A DNA stretch of 64,000 bases from Skermanella mucosa (GTDB lineage: Bacteria; Pseudomonadota; Alphaproteobacteria; Azospirillales; Azospirillaceae): NCBI RefSeq assembly GCF_016765655.2, contig NZ_CP086106.1, positions 124,001 through 188,000 on the forward strand, written 5' to 3'. The translations under genes were made by a program, and so were the position numbers. Shown here one piece after another: positions 9,572 through 18,285 of the stretch (positions within the stretch are counted from its first letter, which is position 1; every line of letters begins with the position of its first letter). The notes beneath the pieces are model-generated. The model was not told the origin of the DNA and did not search any database. It saw nothing but the letters and a program-made list of their open reading frames with translations.

Positions 9572-10021
9572 ATGAAGTACTCTCGCTTCGCCGCGATGAT
9601 CGCCACGTCAACCATCGTGATGTTCGTTCTTATGTACCTGAACGTCTACAGCATCGCCCATGTCCACTGGAGCGAGACGCGGGCCTACATGGCGCTGGTC
9701 ATGGGCTCGACGATGGCCATCATCATGCTGGCCTTCATGCTAGGCATGTACGCCAACAGGAAGCTGAACCTGGCCATCTTCGCTGGAAGCGCAGTCGTCT
9801 TCGCGGTGGCCCTTTACCTTGCCCGCAGCCAGGACACGGTCGAGGACGTCGCGTGGATGAGGGCGATGATCCCGCATCACTCCATCGCCATCCTGACCAG
9901 CGAGCGGGCGAACATCACCGACCCCCGCGTCCAGAAGCTTGCCGACCAGATTATTAGCTCGCAACGCCAGGAGATCTCTGAGATGGAGGCGCTTATCCGG
10001 GAACTGAAAGCCCGGAACTAG
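9572..10021 (+). CDS. DUF305-domain membrane protein
   Basis: This 149-residue protein has three N-terminal membrane segments (about residues 8-26, 36-55 and 62-78), followed by a helical DUF305 tail with WMRAMIPHHSIAILTSE and a Glu-rich C-terminus. DUF305 proteins are ferritin-like helical bundles with conserved His and Met, often encoded beside copper genes. The chosen ATG has AGAGG seven bases upstream, whereas the longer frame from 9536 has none. It lies about 290 bp downstream of the copper ATPase on the same strand. Its specific role is not known. Confidence 0.78.
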   Translation: MKYSRFAAMIATSTIVMFVLMYLNVYSIAHVHWSETRAYMALVMGSTMAIIMLAFMLGMYANRKLNLAIFAGSAVVFAVALYLARSQDTVEDVAWMRAMIPHHSIAILTSERANITDPRVQKLADQIISSQRQEISEMEALIRELKARN

Positions 10022-10169
10022 GCTAGCGCCACCCTGAAACGGGGGCAACGGCGCGCGGAGCGCGCCTGAACTGGGGCATTGCCCGACCACTATCCAGGGT
10101 GCCGTGCACTGCTCCGGATGCCATCCCATCACCCGAACGTCTTTGCACTGTGTGAATCGGAGTAAGTAC

Positions 10170-11192
10170 GTGAACTGGTTTGCCGCCACCCTCGGTGCTG
10201 CCCTTCTCGTCCTTACATGGGCGGACATCATCAAAACGGTTCTTACCCTGCGGGGAGCCGGGCCAGTCACCTCCGTCATGGCAAGACTCGTCGCGCGTCT
10301 CGTTAGGCTCGCTTTCCGGGTTACAGGGAAGAGAAGCACGCTCGTTCATTGTGGACCGGCGATTGCGATCCTGACGGTTGCCGGATGGATCCTGCTTGAG
10401 TGGACCGCTTGGACGTTTATCGTCTCAACGGATCCCGCTGCCGTTGTCAGAAGCCAAGGAGGGCAGCAGGCGGACGTCTGGGCTCGGATCTATTACGCCG
10501 GATACAGCTTCTTCACTTTGGGGCTGGGTGACTACCGCCCCCAAGGAGCCGTGTGGCAGGTGCTGACGAACCTCATGGCAGCCAGTGGCTTCCTGACGAT
10601 CTCCCTTTGCGCAACGTACCTGGTACCCATCGTGTCCGCGGTCGTGACCAAGCGACAGGCGGCCATCTACATAAGCGCGCTCGGAAAGACTCCCCAGGAC
10701 ATCTTGGTCGCAGGGTGGAACGGCGAGGATTTCTCAAACTTGAAGTCCAACCTCGCATCGCTGGCTCCGACCATCATCGAGATTGGTCAGCAGCATCTCG
10801 CCTACCCGATGCTCCACTATTACTACGGCAAACGCCGGGCGGAATCCCTTGCCCTGCAGATGGTCGTACTCGACGAGGCAATGACGCTCTTGGAATGCGC
10901 TGTTGATCCGGATGCTCGGCTTCCCAAGACGACAATGAGCCCGGTCGTTGAGGGCATTGGATCATTCCTCGACAGCCTGGACCGCCTACATATCCGCGGT
11001 GCCTCGGACGCAACTGTGGCACCGTCCCTCGAGCCGCTCCGGCGCGCAGGTATTCCTGTCGTCAGCGATTCCGGCTTCCAGGATGTGCTGGACCGGAAGG
11101 CGCCAAGGCGGCGCGTGTCACGGTCTCTGCTCGATGACTCCGGTTGGGGCTGGCAAGACGTAGTGGGGCCAAGGCAGCCGGATGAAAGATAA
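10170..11192 (+). CDS. Potassium channel family protein
   Basis: The protein has about 340 residues. Hydrophobic helices lie near residues 5-28 and 62-86, then a pore helix and filter SFFTLGLGDYRP, with TLGLGD at 116-121 matching the TxGxGD filter of K+ channels, followed by another helix near 128-150. The remaining 190 residues form a soluble domain without a recognisable RCK nucleotide site. A GTG at 10170 with GGAG upstream is preferred to the longer frame from 10104. A remnant IS3 element begins two bases after the stop. Why a potassium channel sits in a metal cluster is unclear; a link to membrane potential is possible. Confidence 0.8.
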   Translation: MNWFAATLGAALLVLTWADIIKTVLTLRGAGPVTSVMARLVARLVRLAFRVTGKRSTLVHCGPAIAILTVAGWILLEWTAWTFIVSTDPAAVVRSQGGQQADVWARIYYAGYSFFTLGLGDYRPQGAVWQVLTNLMAASGFLTISLCATYLVPIVSAVVTKRQAAIYISALGKTPQDILVAGWNGEDFSNLKSNLASLAPTIIEIGQQHLAYPMLHYYYGKRRAESLALQMVVLDEAMTLLECAVDPDARLPKTTMSPVVEGIGSFLDSLDRLHIRGASDATVAPSLEPLRRAGIPVVSDSGFQDVLDRKAPRRRVSRSLLDDSGWGWQDVVGPRQPDER

Positions 11193-11193
11193 G

Positions 11194-11570
11194 CGAACCG
11201 CGTCGGGTTTGCCGGAGGCTTCATTTCTTGAGAGGATGGAGCCATGACGAAATATGCCTCTGAGGTTCGCGAGCGCGCAGTTCGAATAGTGTTCGACCAC
11301 CAGAGCGATCACGCCTCGCAATAGGCTGCGATCGTCTCGATCGCGGGGAAGATCGGCTGCACGGCGGAAATGCTGCGGGGCTGGGTCCGGCAGGCGGAGC
11401 GTGACTAGAACCTCCGGGTAAGTCTGACGAGCGACGACCGGGAGCGGCTCAAGGCGCTGGAACGGGAGATCCGGGATCTGCGTCAAGCCAGTGAGATCTC
11501 AGCAGCAAAGCATCGGCGTATTCTGTCCAGGCGGAGCTCGATCGCCGCTTCCAGCCATGATCGCCTTCAT
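11194..11570 (+). pseudogene. IS3-family OrfA remnant
   Basis: The left inverted repeat (CGAACCGCGTCGGGTTTGCC) and a degenerate OrfA starting near 11244 match the better-preserved IS3 copy at 51825-53174. The OrfA reading frame is cut by stops (CAATAG and GACTAG), and the OrfB part is lost after about 11570. Confidence 0.75.
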
Positions 11571-11738
11571 CGGCGATCACCGCGCCGCCTACGAGTCGAG
11601 TCTCTCGTAGGAGATACGGCAACCGGGGAGATTGACCTAACCTGCCGCCTACATAACTCTCGGCAGAGGATATGATGAGTGTTGCTTTCACCTTTCAACC
11701 GCGGTTCTTTTCAGGCAGGTATCTACCTCAAGGGCCTA

Positions 11739-12128
11739 ATGTCGAAATCGTCGCTCATGACCGACTTCCGCCTCGTCGTCGTGCTGACGATGATAATCGG
11801 CGCCGTGTCGCTCTTGAGCCACACTGCTTCGCTCCACAACCCCGAGCTCCCTCAGGCGGTTGAACAGGTCCTTCATTCCAGCCTGCCGATCGCAGCCGTG
11901 GACGGGGATCACGTACACGACAAAGGAGCGCAGAAGGAACGCCAGCCCGGCCATGTCCATGGCCACAACTCTGCGGACCATTCGCATGAGACTATCGGCT
12001 CCGCGATCGTGCTTGCGGAGCCTGGCTGTGCAGAAGGCACGGCATCGCAGAGCCAGCCGCGGCAGAATATCTACGGCGAACCCTTCTTTCGTCTCGACCG
12101 GCCTCCGCGTCACGGCTTCCCCTCGTGA
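11739..12128 (+). CDS. His-rich secreted or membrane-anchored small protein
   Basis: The protein has about 129 residues. A hydrophobic segment at about residues 11-26 (LVVVLTMIIGAVSLL) is a signal or anchor. A His-rich stretch follows (GDHVHDKGAQ, then GHVHGHNSADHSHE), likely to bind a divalent metal. AAGGG about five bases before the ATG at 11739 supports that start over 11679 and 11757. Similar small His-rich proteins precede metal efflux operons in other Proteobacteria, but no efflux gene follows here; a peptidase gene does. The role is inferred. Confidence 0.5.
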   Translation: MSKSSLMTDFRLVVVLTMIIGAVSLLSHTASLHNPELPQAVEQVLHSSLPIAAVDGDHVHDKGAQKERQPGHVHGHNSADHSHETIGSAIVLAEPGCAEGTASQSQPRQNIYGEPFFRLDRPPRHGFPS

Positions 12129-12179
12129 CTACGCCCGCGCCCCGCGCGCGGCCTTCGGTAGACGAACAACGGAGTCCTG

Positions 12180-13715
12180 ATGATGACCGGATCTCTGCGC
12201 AAATGCTGGCCGCGTTCGCTACGCATGCCAGCGTGCACCGCTTTCTTTACTTTCATGACCACTCTCCTGGCGGTTCCGCTCACCAGCCTCACGGCTGCCG
12301 CTGAAGGGGCGAAGCCGGGCGAGGGGGGCGTCGTCAGCCGCCGCCTCTCCGCGGTGAAGGCGCAATCGTCGGCTGCTGCCCAGGACGGGCTAGCCGCGAG
12401 CGCGGCATTGCGTGCCGCGGTTACGTCAGACAACATTATGCGTCACCTCGCCGCCTTGCAGGCGATTGCCGATGAGAATGGCGGAAACCGGGCCGCCGGT
12501 ACGGCTGGGCATGAGGCATCGGTCGATTATGTCGCCGGGCAACTACGCGAGGCGGGATATCAGGTTCGTTTCGAAACCGTCGAGATCCCCGTCGTGCAGG
12601 AGACGCAGCCACCGCAATTGATGGTGGCCAAGGAATCCGGACTGGAGCTCCGGGATTTCCAACTTCGCACACTGCCTTACTCCGCGGCCGGCTCCGTGAA
12701 GGCGCCGTTGCGGATTGCAGGACATGGGTGCGACAAGGGCGACTTCGCCCGGCTTTCAAGTGGCTCGATCGCGCTTGTTCAGCGAGGCTCCTGCTCGGTC
12801 TGGCGCAAGGTGAGGAATGCGGCCGCGGCGGGTGCGGCCGCCGTCATTGTTTACGATCAACGCTCGGACCGCATGCCTCCCACTATCACGCAGCGGGTCG
12901 GGGAAATGACCGCCATTCCAGGCGTGCGGCTTGACCATGCGACGGGCACGATGCTTGCTGAGGCCCTGCGACGCAGCCCTGTTACAATGCAGCTGAACGT
13001 GGGAACAAAGGCTGTGATATATCGCTCCCGCAATGTCATTGCTGAAACCGCGGTCGGCGACCCTGAGGCAGTGGTGTTGATCGGGGCCCATCTGGACAGC
13101 GTTCCGGAAGGGCCAGGCATCAACGACAATGGGACCGGCGCTGCCGCGATTCTGGAAGTCGCCCGGCAGATATCCAGCGTCGGCATCAAGACGACAAGCA
13201 AGCTGCGCTTCGCGTTCTGGACCGACGAGGAGAACGAGATGCTCGGGTCGCATCACCATGCCGACTCACTCTCCCCTGACGGCCTCAAACGGATCATGGC
13301 AGTACTGAATTTCGACATGCTTGGCTCCGCCAATTATGGACGGTTTGTCTATGACGGAAACGGCTCGGCGAGTGAAAAGGCAGGACCACCTGGGTCCGAG
13401 TGGATCGAGCGCATGTTCCGGACCTATTTCGCGGCGGTTGGGCTATCTGTTGCCGAGAAGCCGCTTGAGGATGGGTCGGATCACTTGTCTTTCGTCGAGC
13501 ATGGTGTGCCGGTAGGCGGGCTTCTTGCTGGGGACGGCGAAATCAAGTCCGCCAAGGAAGCAGGAATGTTCGGTGGATCCGCCGGCGCGTCCTATGACCC
13601 CTGTTATCACGAAGCTTGCGACACCCTCGACGCAGTCAATCGTACGGGCCTCGACGAGCTGGCCGATGCAGCTGCCCATGGCATAATCATGCTGGGAGAT
13701 GCTGTCCGTGACTAG
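12180..13715 (+). CDS. Secreted M28-family zinc aminopeptidase with PA domain
   Basis: The product is a 511-residue exported metallopeptidase. After a signal segment (about residues 18-42), a protease-associated domain (about 165-270, RGSCSVWRKVRNAAAAGAAA) precedes the M28 catalytic domain. Zinc ligands and catalytic residues visible in order are AHLDSV near 304, GINDNGTGAA with the bridging Asp, TDEENEMLGS with the Glu pair, LNFDM, and YHEACDTLD near the end with the last His. It should release N-terminal amino acids from peptides in the periplasm or outside the cell. GGAG lies five bases before the ATG. It ends at a strong hairpin. Confidence 0.88.
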   Translation: MMTGSLRKCWPRSLRMPACTAFFTFMTTLLAVPLTSLTAAAEGAKPGEGGVVSRRLSAVKAQSSAAAQDGLAASAALRAAVTSDNIMRHLAALQAIADENGGNRAAGTAGHEASVDYVAGQLREAGYQVRFETVEIPVVQETQPPQLMVAKESGLELRDFQLRTLPYSAAGSVKAPLRIAGHGCDKGDFARLSSGSIALVQRGSCSVWRKVRNAAAAGAAAVIVYDQRSDRMPPTITQRVGEMTAIPGVRLDHATGTMLAEALRRSPVTMQLNVGTKAVIYRSRNVIAETAVGDPEAVVLIGAHLDSVPEGPGINDNGTGAAAILEVARQISSVGIKTTSKLRFAFWTDEENEMLGSHHHADSLSPDGLKRIMAVLNFDMLGSANYGRFVYDGNGSASEKAGPPGSEWIERMFRTYFAAVGLSVAEKPLEDGSDHLSFVEHGVPVGGLLAGDGEIKSAKEAGMFGGSAGASYDPCYHEACDTLDAVNRTGLDELADAAAHGIIMLGDAVRD

Positions 13716-13760
13716 GCGGCTTCCAGAACGATAAAGTTCCTGGCTTCATGGAATCTGCTG

Positions 13761-13809
13761 GTCGATGGCCGTCCCTCCGCCCTAATGGCGCGGAGAGACG
13801 GCCATCGAC
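13761..13809. terminator. Long hairpin between convergent genes
   Basis: Arms of 20 bases (13761-13780 and 13790-13809) pair with one mismatch around a nine-base loop. The hairpin lies between the convergent M28 peptidase (+) and giant oxidase (-) genes and probably ends transcription from both sides. A short TTGAAT follows on the + strand. Confidence 0.6.
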
Positions 13810-13908
13810 TTGAATACCGGCGAGGCGCTGGCGGCCCATCTCTGGCCCTCGCGAAATCGTCTTAGTAGGGGAGCGCTCATTCGTGCCGGACTGCCCGAGG
13901 GCAGCTGG

Positions 13909-16731
13909 TCAGACTATTGGCACCTTAGCCTTGCGGGCGCGAATGATGCCCCAGAGACCTTGCGGGACCGCCCACTTGAGTATGCCGCTGCGATAGGCGT
14001 AATCGCCCGGCGCTCCGACCGTAAACTCAAAGGTGCGAGCCGTGCCAGTGGTGATCGCTGATTCCGAAGCGACCATTGGCGCGTTATCACCCAAGAAGCG
14101 CCACTCGCGCCAGACAACACCATGGACCGTAAAGCTTTGATTTCGAGGCTTGTCTGTAGCGCCGATGAGGTGAAGCCTTACGCAGCTATTCTCCGGGACA
14201 TTGAAGACGGGCGTGGAGGGAGCTGGGTTCGCGAGCCAGGCTTTCGACAGACCGATATTAGTGTGATCAACGGCCGGACCGACCGGTTCGGACCGGTAGT
14301 TGAATCCTTTCTGGCCTTGATCCTCATGATCGGGTTCATCCTCGCCAAAAACAGACGGCTCGTCAGCGACCGGACTGTAAATATTGCCGCGTAGGAAGTG
14401 GCGCAGGCCATCCTGGAGTAAAAGGGTCATCTCTTCCACTCGCTTCTCTCCCCCGTCGCTCATAACGAAGACAGTGGCGCGTGGGCCATCCCAAGCCTCT
14501 TCGGCGTCTTCGGAAAGTGCTGTTTCTTTGCCCGGTGGCACGAAGAACGGGGTTGCGTCTTTAGCCTCGACGATCAACGCGCCGACAAGGCCATGATGCC
14601 GATGGTTACGAAAGTCAGCCATGTCCTGGAGAAGAAGTGGCCCCAAGGGTTCTTCCTTGTTCAGTACACGCTCGCCCGGTCGCGGGAGTGGGCGGTGGGT
14701 CTTCCAACTATAGACCCTGCGACGCTCGTTCGGTCGTACAGTTTGCCGAGGGTTGCGCCCTACAGTAGCGCCATCGGATTCGGTGACATCGTATCGAAGA
14801 AGATCTGCGTGCATTGAAACCTGTGACGAGACGCGCCGTTCGGGCCGGTTCGAAAATGGATTACGCTCTTCCACCGGCACTTGGGGCGCGAAAGGTTCAG
14901 GCTCGAGTTCATCGGGTAGTTCGTTGGTGAGATAGACTTTTACGGTCTCTCCCTCTCGGCAGCGCAGTATCAGAGGCTCTTCCATGCCTTCATCCTGGAC
15001 TTGCCGAACCTCTTTCCGTCCGTCCGGGCCTACTATGCCGGTAAGAAGGTACACAAGGCCGAAAGGGTCCACAAGGTCCGGGCTCCGGTAGGTTATTCTT
15101 CTTGGAACTGCGCGTACGAAGAACTTTCGAACGCCATGAACAGGTGCGTAATCATCCTCTTCGCCCGCCCTGTCGGCGCCCGCTTCCTCACCGACTGCTG
15201 CCCCAATGATCGCTCTCTCAAAGTCCGCCTCGCCGGCGACCTCTTCCATTTCTGCCACATTTTTCAACAGGCGCAAGAGTCCCTCGGTCTCTTGTTCCTC
15301 GGCCTTATCTCCATAGGCGCGGATAAGGCCCCAGCACCCGAGCCAGAGATCGTCCGAGCTGGACAGCTTGTAGAGATAGTCACCGGTCCCGTAAGGCTCC
15401 TCCTGAAGGAAGGTGAAGGCTTCGGAGAGGCCGAAGGTTTGCTGATTGCGGATATCCGAGTTGGCATTCACGCGGAAGCGGCGCCAGCGCATACCATGGA
15501 CTTGGAAGCTGTGCTGCTCCTCATGCGATCCTTGAAGAACGCGGAACCAGATTGGATCATTCTCGAATGTGTCGAAGCGAACAGTGTAGGGATCGCGGTT
15601 GTAGGGCGGCCCGGAGCTGAACCAGAGGGCAGGGTCATGTCCGTCGCGGTTGCCAGCATTGCGACCAAGCCGTTCGTGGATTGGGTCGTTTCGATAGTTG
15701 AGTGCCATCACACCCTGGTCACCGTGGCCGCCAGGGCGGTCAGGTGGGTTGAGCGGCTGGTCGTTGCGGTCCCACATCGGGACGAAATCGCCAATACCGA
15801 TGCAGAATTCACGGAATTGCTTCGGCTCGTCGCCCTTCGGCTTGTTGCCGGGCACGTGGATTCGGGCCTGAAGGCCGCTCACGATCCGCTTATCCGCACG
15901 AGGGTGCAGGAATTCGGCACCAGCGGGCTCGACGATGAGGCCGCCGAAAAGGCCATGTTTCTGGCGGTAGTTGGCGAATAGATGATCGTGGAAGAATATC
16001 GTTCCGAATTCCTGATCAAGCCACCAGCGGTAAATCATCTTCTTCCCAGCGATGGGACCACTCATATAGTTCCACCCAACGCTAGCGCCGTCGGCGCAGA
16101 TAGGATCGAACTTAACCATATGGACATGCGGCGCGCATTCGCCCTGCCAAGGACGGGCGGGGCAGGGTGGAAATTCGTGATCGAACTCGGTTTCCGGGAT
16201 CTCCAGTGGAAGATCATTCTGGAGCGTGAGGTTGAGGATTTGGCCATGCTGGGCTCGGAAGAAGAGCGGCTCGGTCTCGCGAACCCCGCTTTCGGGGCTA
16301 CCCTCTTCTGACAAATAGTAGAGGTGGCCGTGCTTATCGTGCCAGCCATAGCCGTTATACTCGATGCGCATCATTGCGACGGTGAGGTTATGATAGATCG
16401 TCCGGCTGCTATTTAGGTCGAAGCGCGTTTCTGGTTCTTCCCACGAGCCGCCCTTTGGCCACTCGTCTTCCTGTCCGATGACGAAGGGACGGCGCGTGAA
16501 CATTTCGCCAGGGACGGGCGTCTTGTTGAAGGCCTTTCGTTCAAGTACCGTTGGGACAGCGCGATAGTCGAGGTCTGGCGTGATCAGCGCCTTTGCGAGT
16601 GGCCAAGGCGGTATCGGCGACTTCTGCCGTATCTCTCCTGGAATGTAGAGCGGGTATCCGGGATGCGAGGGCGTCGGCTTAGGAGGCGGCGTGCGGCCGG
16701 GCAACACCAGAAGCCTCTCTATAGGTGTCCC
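13909..16731 (-). pseudogene. Giant multicopper oxidase, C-terminal two thirds (disrupted gene)
   Basis: This is the 3' part of a giant multicopper oxidase gene, about 940 codons in frame with the fragment at 18272-19725. It contains cupredoxin-like motifs: FFHDHLFANYRQKHGLFGGLIVEP, HSFQVHGMRWRRF, HRHHGLVGALIVEA and QSFTVHGVVWREW. Each half of the full protein resembles a multi-cupredoxin oxidase, giving a MnxG-like size. MnxG-type enzymes oxidise Mn(II) or Fe(II). The preceding 1,540 bp are an insertion sequence. An open frame reads into the IS from this side, but that extension is transposon sequence read backwards. Joining across the 14-bp repeat restores one 4,263-bp frame from 19725. Confidence 0.8.
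16718..16731. repeat. Left copy of 14-bp direct repeat flanking the IS
   Basis: TCTATAGGTGTCCC is repeated exactly at 18272-18285 on the other side of the element. It is read as the duplicated target. In the oxidase gene both copies encode GTPI in the same phase. Confidence 0.8.
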
Positions 16732-16770
16732 TGATCTGCCGTCGATGAAGTTGGACACCGGATTATCCAT

Positions 16771-17154
16771 ATGGAAGAATTGATGGACAATCCGAAGAAC
16801 AACCCGAAGCTGCCGACGGACTCTGGCGAAAAGGCCGAGCCGAAGGTCATTCAGCGCTGGAGCGCTGCCCGGAAACGAGAGATCGTCCTGCGATTTCTGC
16901 GCGGTGAGTCGCTCGACGCGGTCTCGCGCGAGATCGGCGTCGAGGTCTACCGGCTGGAGCGCTGGCGTGACAAGGCGCTGGCGGCACTGGATGCCGGCCT
17001 GAAGGAGCGTAGCGACGATGATCCTCTCCAGGCCGGTCTCGACGCCGCCCACAAGCGGGTCGGCGAGTTGAGCATGGAGGTCGAGTTGCTGCGCGCCAAG
17101 ATCGGGCGCTTGGAGGCTGGAACCCCTTTTCCCCGGGCGAGGTCGCGCAGATGA
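16771..17154 (+). CDS. Transposase OrfA of the IS in the giant oxidase gene
   Basis: This 127-residue protein has a helix-turn-helix of the transposase OrfA kind: RKREIVLRFLRGESLDAVSREIGVEVYRLERW at about residues 36-67 (quoted here as overlapping motifs RKREIVLRFLRGES and EIGVEVYRLERW). A helical, possibly leucine-zipper tail follows. An ATG at 16783 is an alternative start with GGAAG upstream. The stop overlaps the OrfB start (ATGA), so translation is coupled instead of relying on a long frameshift overlap. Confidence 0.8.
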   Translation: MEELMDNPKNNPKLPTDSGEKAEPKVIQRWSAARKREIVLRFLRGESLDAVSREIGVEVYRLERWRDKALAALDAGLKERSDDDPLQAGLDAAHKRVGELSMEVELLRAKIGRLEAGTPFPRARSRR

Positions 17155-18044
17155 GCGCAGCGATCTCGCCTTCAACTCAGCGGCCCTATGGCGTGCAGCG
17201 GATCTGCCGCATCTGGGCTGTGCCGCGCTCGACCTTTTACCGGGCAAGCCGCCCGGCCGACGCCGCTCCTGCTAGGCCACGCGGACCTAAGCCGCCGGTC
17301 GACGACGCCAGCCTGCTCGCCGCCATCCGGGCAGATCTCGCCGCCTCGCCGTTTTCCGGCGAGGGCCACCGCAAGGTCTGGGCACGCCTGCATTACGGTC
17401 TGGGCCTGCCGGTTGGCCGCAACCGCGTGCTACGCCTGATGCGCGACAATCAGCTGCTCTCGCCGTTCCGGCGGCCGCCGCGCCCGGCCAACGACCATGA
17501 CGGCACCATCCTGACCGAGGCCCCGGACGTCCTGTGGGGCACCGACGCCACCCTGGTGCAGACATCCGAGGAGGGCCGGGTCTGGGTATTCGCCGCCATC
17601 GACCACTTCAACTCCGAGGTCGTCGGGCATCATGTTTCGACCGACGGCTCCCGCTTCTCGGCACTCGAGCCGATCAGCCAGGCGGTAACATCCCGGTTCG
17701 GCGGGATCGCGGCCGATGCCGCCCGCGGCGTGTCGCTGCGCCTGGACAACGGGCCGCAGTATACGTCCCACCACTTCTCTCGCCAGATCAGCCACTGGGG
17801 CATAACGCTGAGCTACGCCTTTCCGCACCAGCCGCAATGCAATGGCGTTATCGAACGGTTCTTCCGAACGCTCAAGGAGCAGGCGATCTGGGGCCGAACC
17901 TTCCGCACCGCCGCCGAGGTCCGGGCGGCGGTCAGCGACTTCGTCGCCCGCTATAATGCCGCCTGGCGGCTGGAGCGGCTGGGCTATCTCAGTCCGCTCG
18001 ACTACCGGACCCGACACCTCCAGCAGGAAAGCCGCGCCGCATGA
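17151..18044 (+). CDS. Transposase OrfB (DDE integrase core)
   Basis: This 297-residue transposase has an N-terminal helical part (residues 1-100, with the EGHRKVWARLHYG region typical of OrfB) and an rve core. Catalytic acidic residues appear in WGTDATLV (first Asp), LRLDNGPQYTS (second Asp) and NGVIERFFRTLKEQ (Glu). All three are intact and no frameshift is seen, so the element may still be active. It overlaps OrfA by four bases. Confidence 0.85.
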   Translation: MSAAISPSTQRPYGVQRICRIWAVPRSTFYRASRPADAAPARPRGPKPPVDDASLLAAIRADLAASPFSGEGHRKVWARLHYGLGLPVGRNRVLRLMRDNQLLSPFRRPPRPANDHDGTILTEAPDVLWGTDATLVQTSEEGRVWVFAAIDHFNSEVVGHHVSTDGSRFSALEPISQAVTSRFGGIAADAARGVSLRLDNGPQYTSHHFSRQISHWGITLSYAFPHQPQCNGVIERFFRTLKEQAIWGRTFRTAAEVRAAVSDFVARYNAAWRLERLGYLSPLDYRTRHLQQESRAA

Positions 18045-18271
18045 TCCATCCCGATGTTCGATCGAGCGCTGACCATCCCGCCGTCCCGACCTGCCACTCG
18101 GCAGGCCGCCGCGCGCAGGGCCGCTCAAGCAGGGCCGCAGGCCCCCGCGACAGCGGCTTGTGCTTGACCGGGCCGAGCACGGTGGCATCATCCCCTCAGG
18201 TCGGAAGCCCACAACCCAAACCAACTACACCGTAACCCTTCTCCGGTGTCCAAGTTATTAGGGGCGGTACA

Positions 18272-18285
18272 TCTATAGGTGTCCC
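18272..18285. repeat. Right copy of 14-bp direct repeat flanking the IS
   Basis: This is identical to 16718-16731. The bases on either side of the 14 differ between copies, which defines the repeat length. Confidence 0.8.

Larger units (their letters stand above)
16732..18271 (+). mobile_element. Two-ORF insertion sequence (IS3-like) inside the giant oxidase gene
   Basis: The element is 1,540 bp, begins TG and ends CA, with imperfect terminal inverted repeats of about 30 bp that share TTGGACACCGGA. It carries an OrfA with a helix-turn-helix and an OrfB with an rve-type DDE integrase core. The flanking direct repeat of 14 bp is longer than the 3-4 bp usual for IS3, so assignment to IS3 proper is uncertain; the IS481 group tolerates longer duplications. 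Confidence 0.75.

Noticed and set aside
16732-17247. N-terminal extension of the minus-strand oxidase fragment up to 17247
   Set aside because: The extension is the antisense of the inserted element; the true upstream part lies at 18272-19725.
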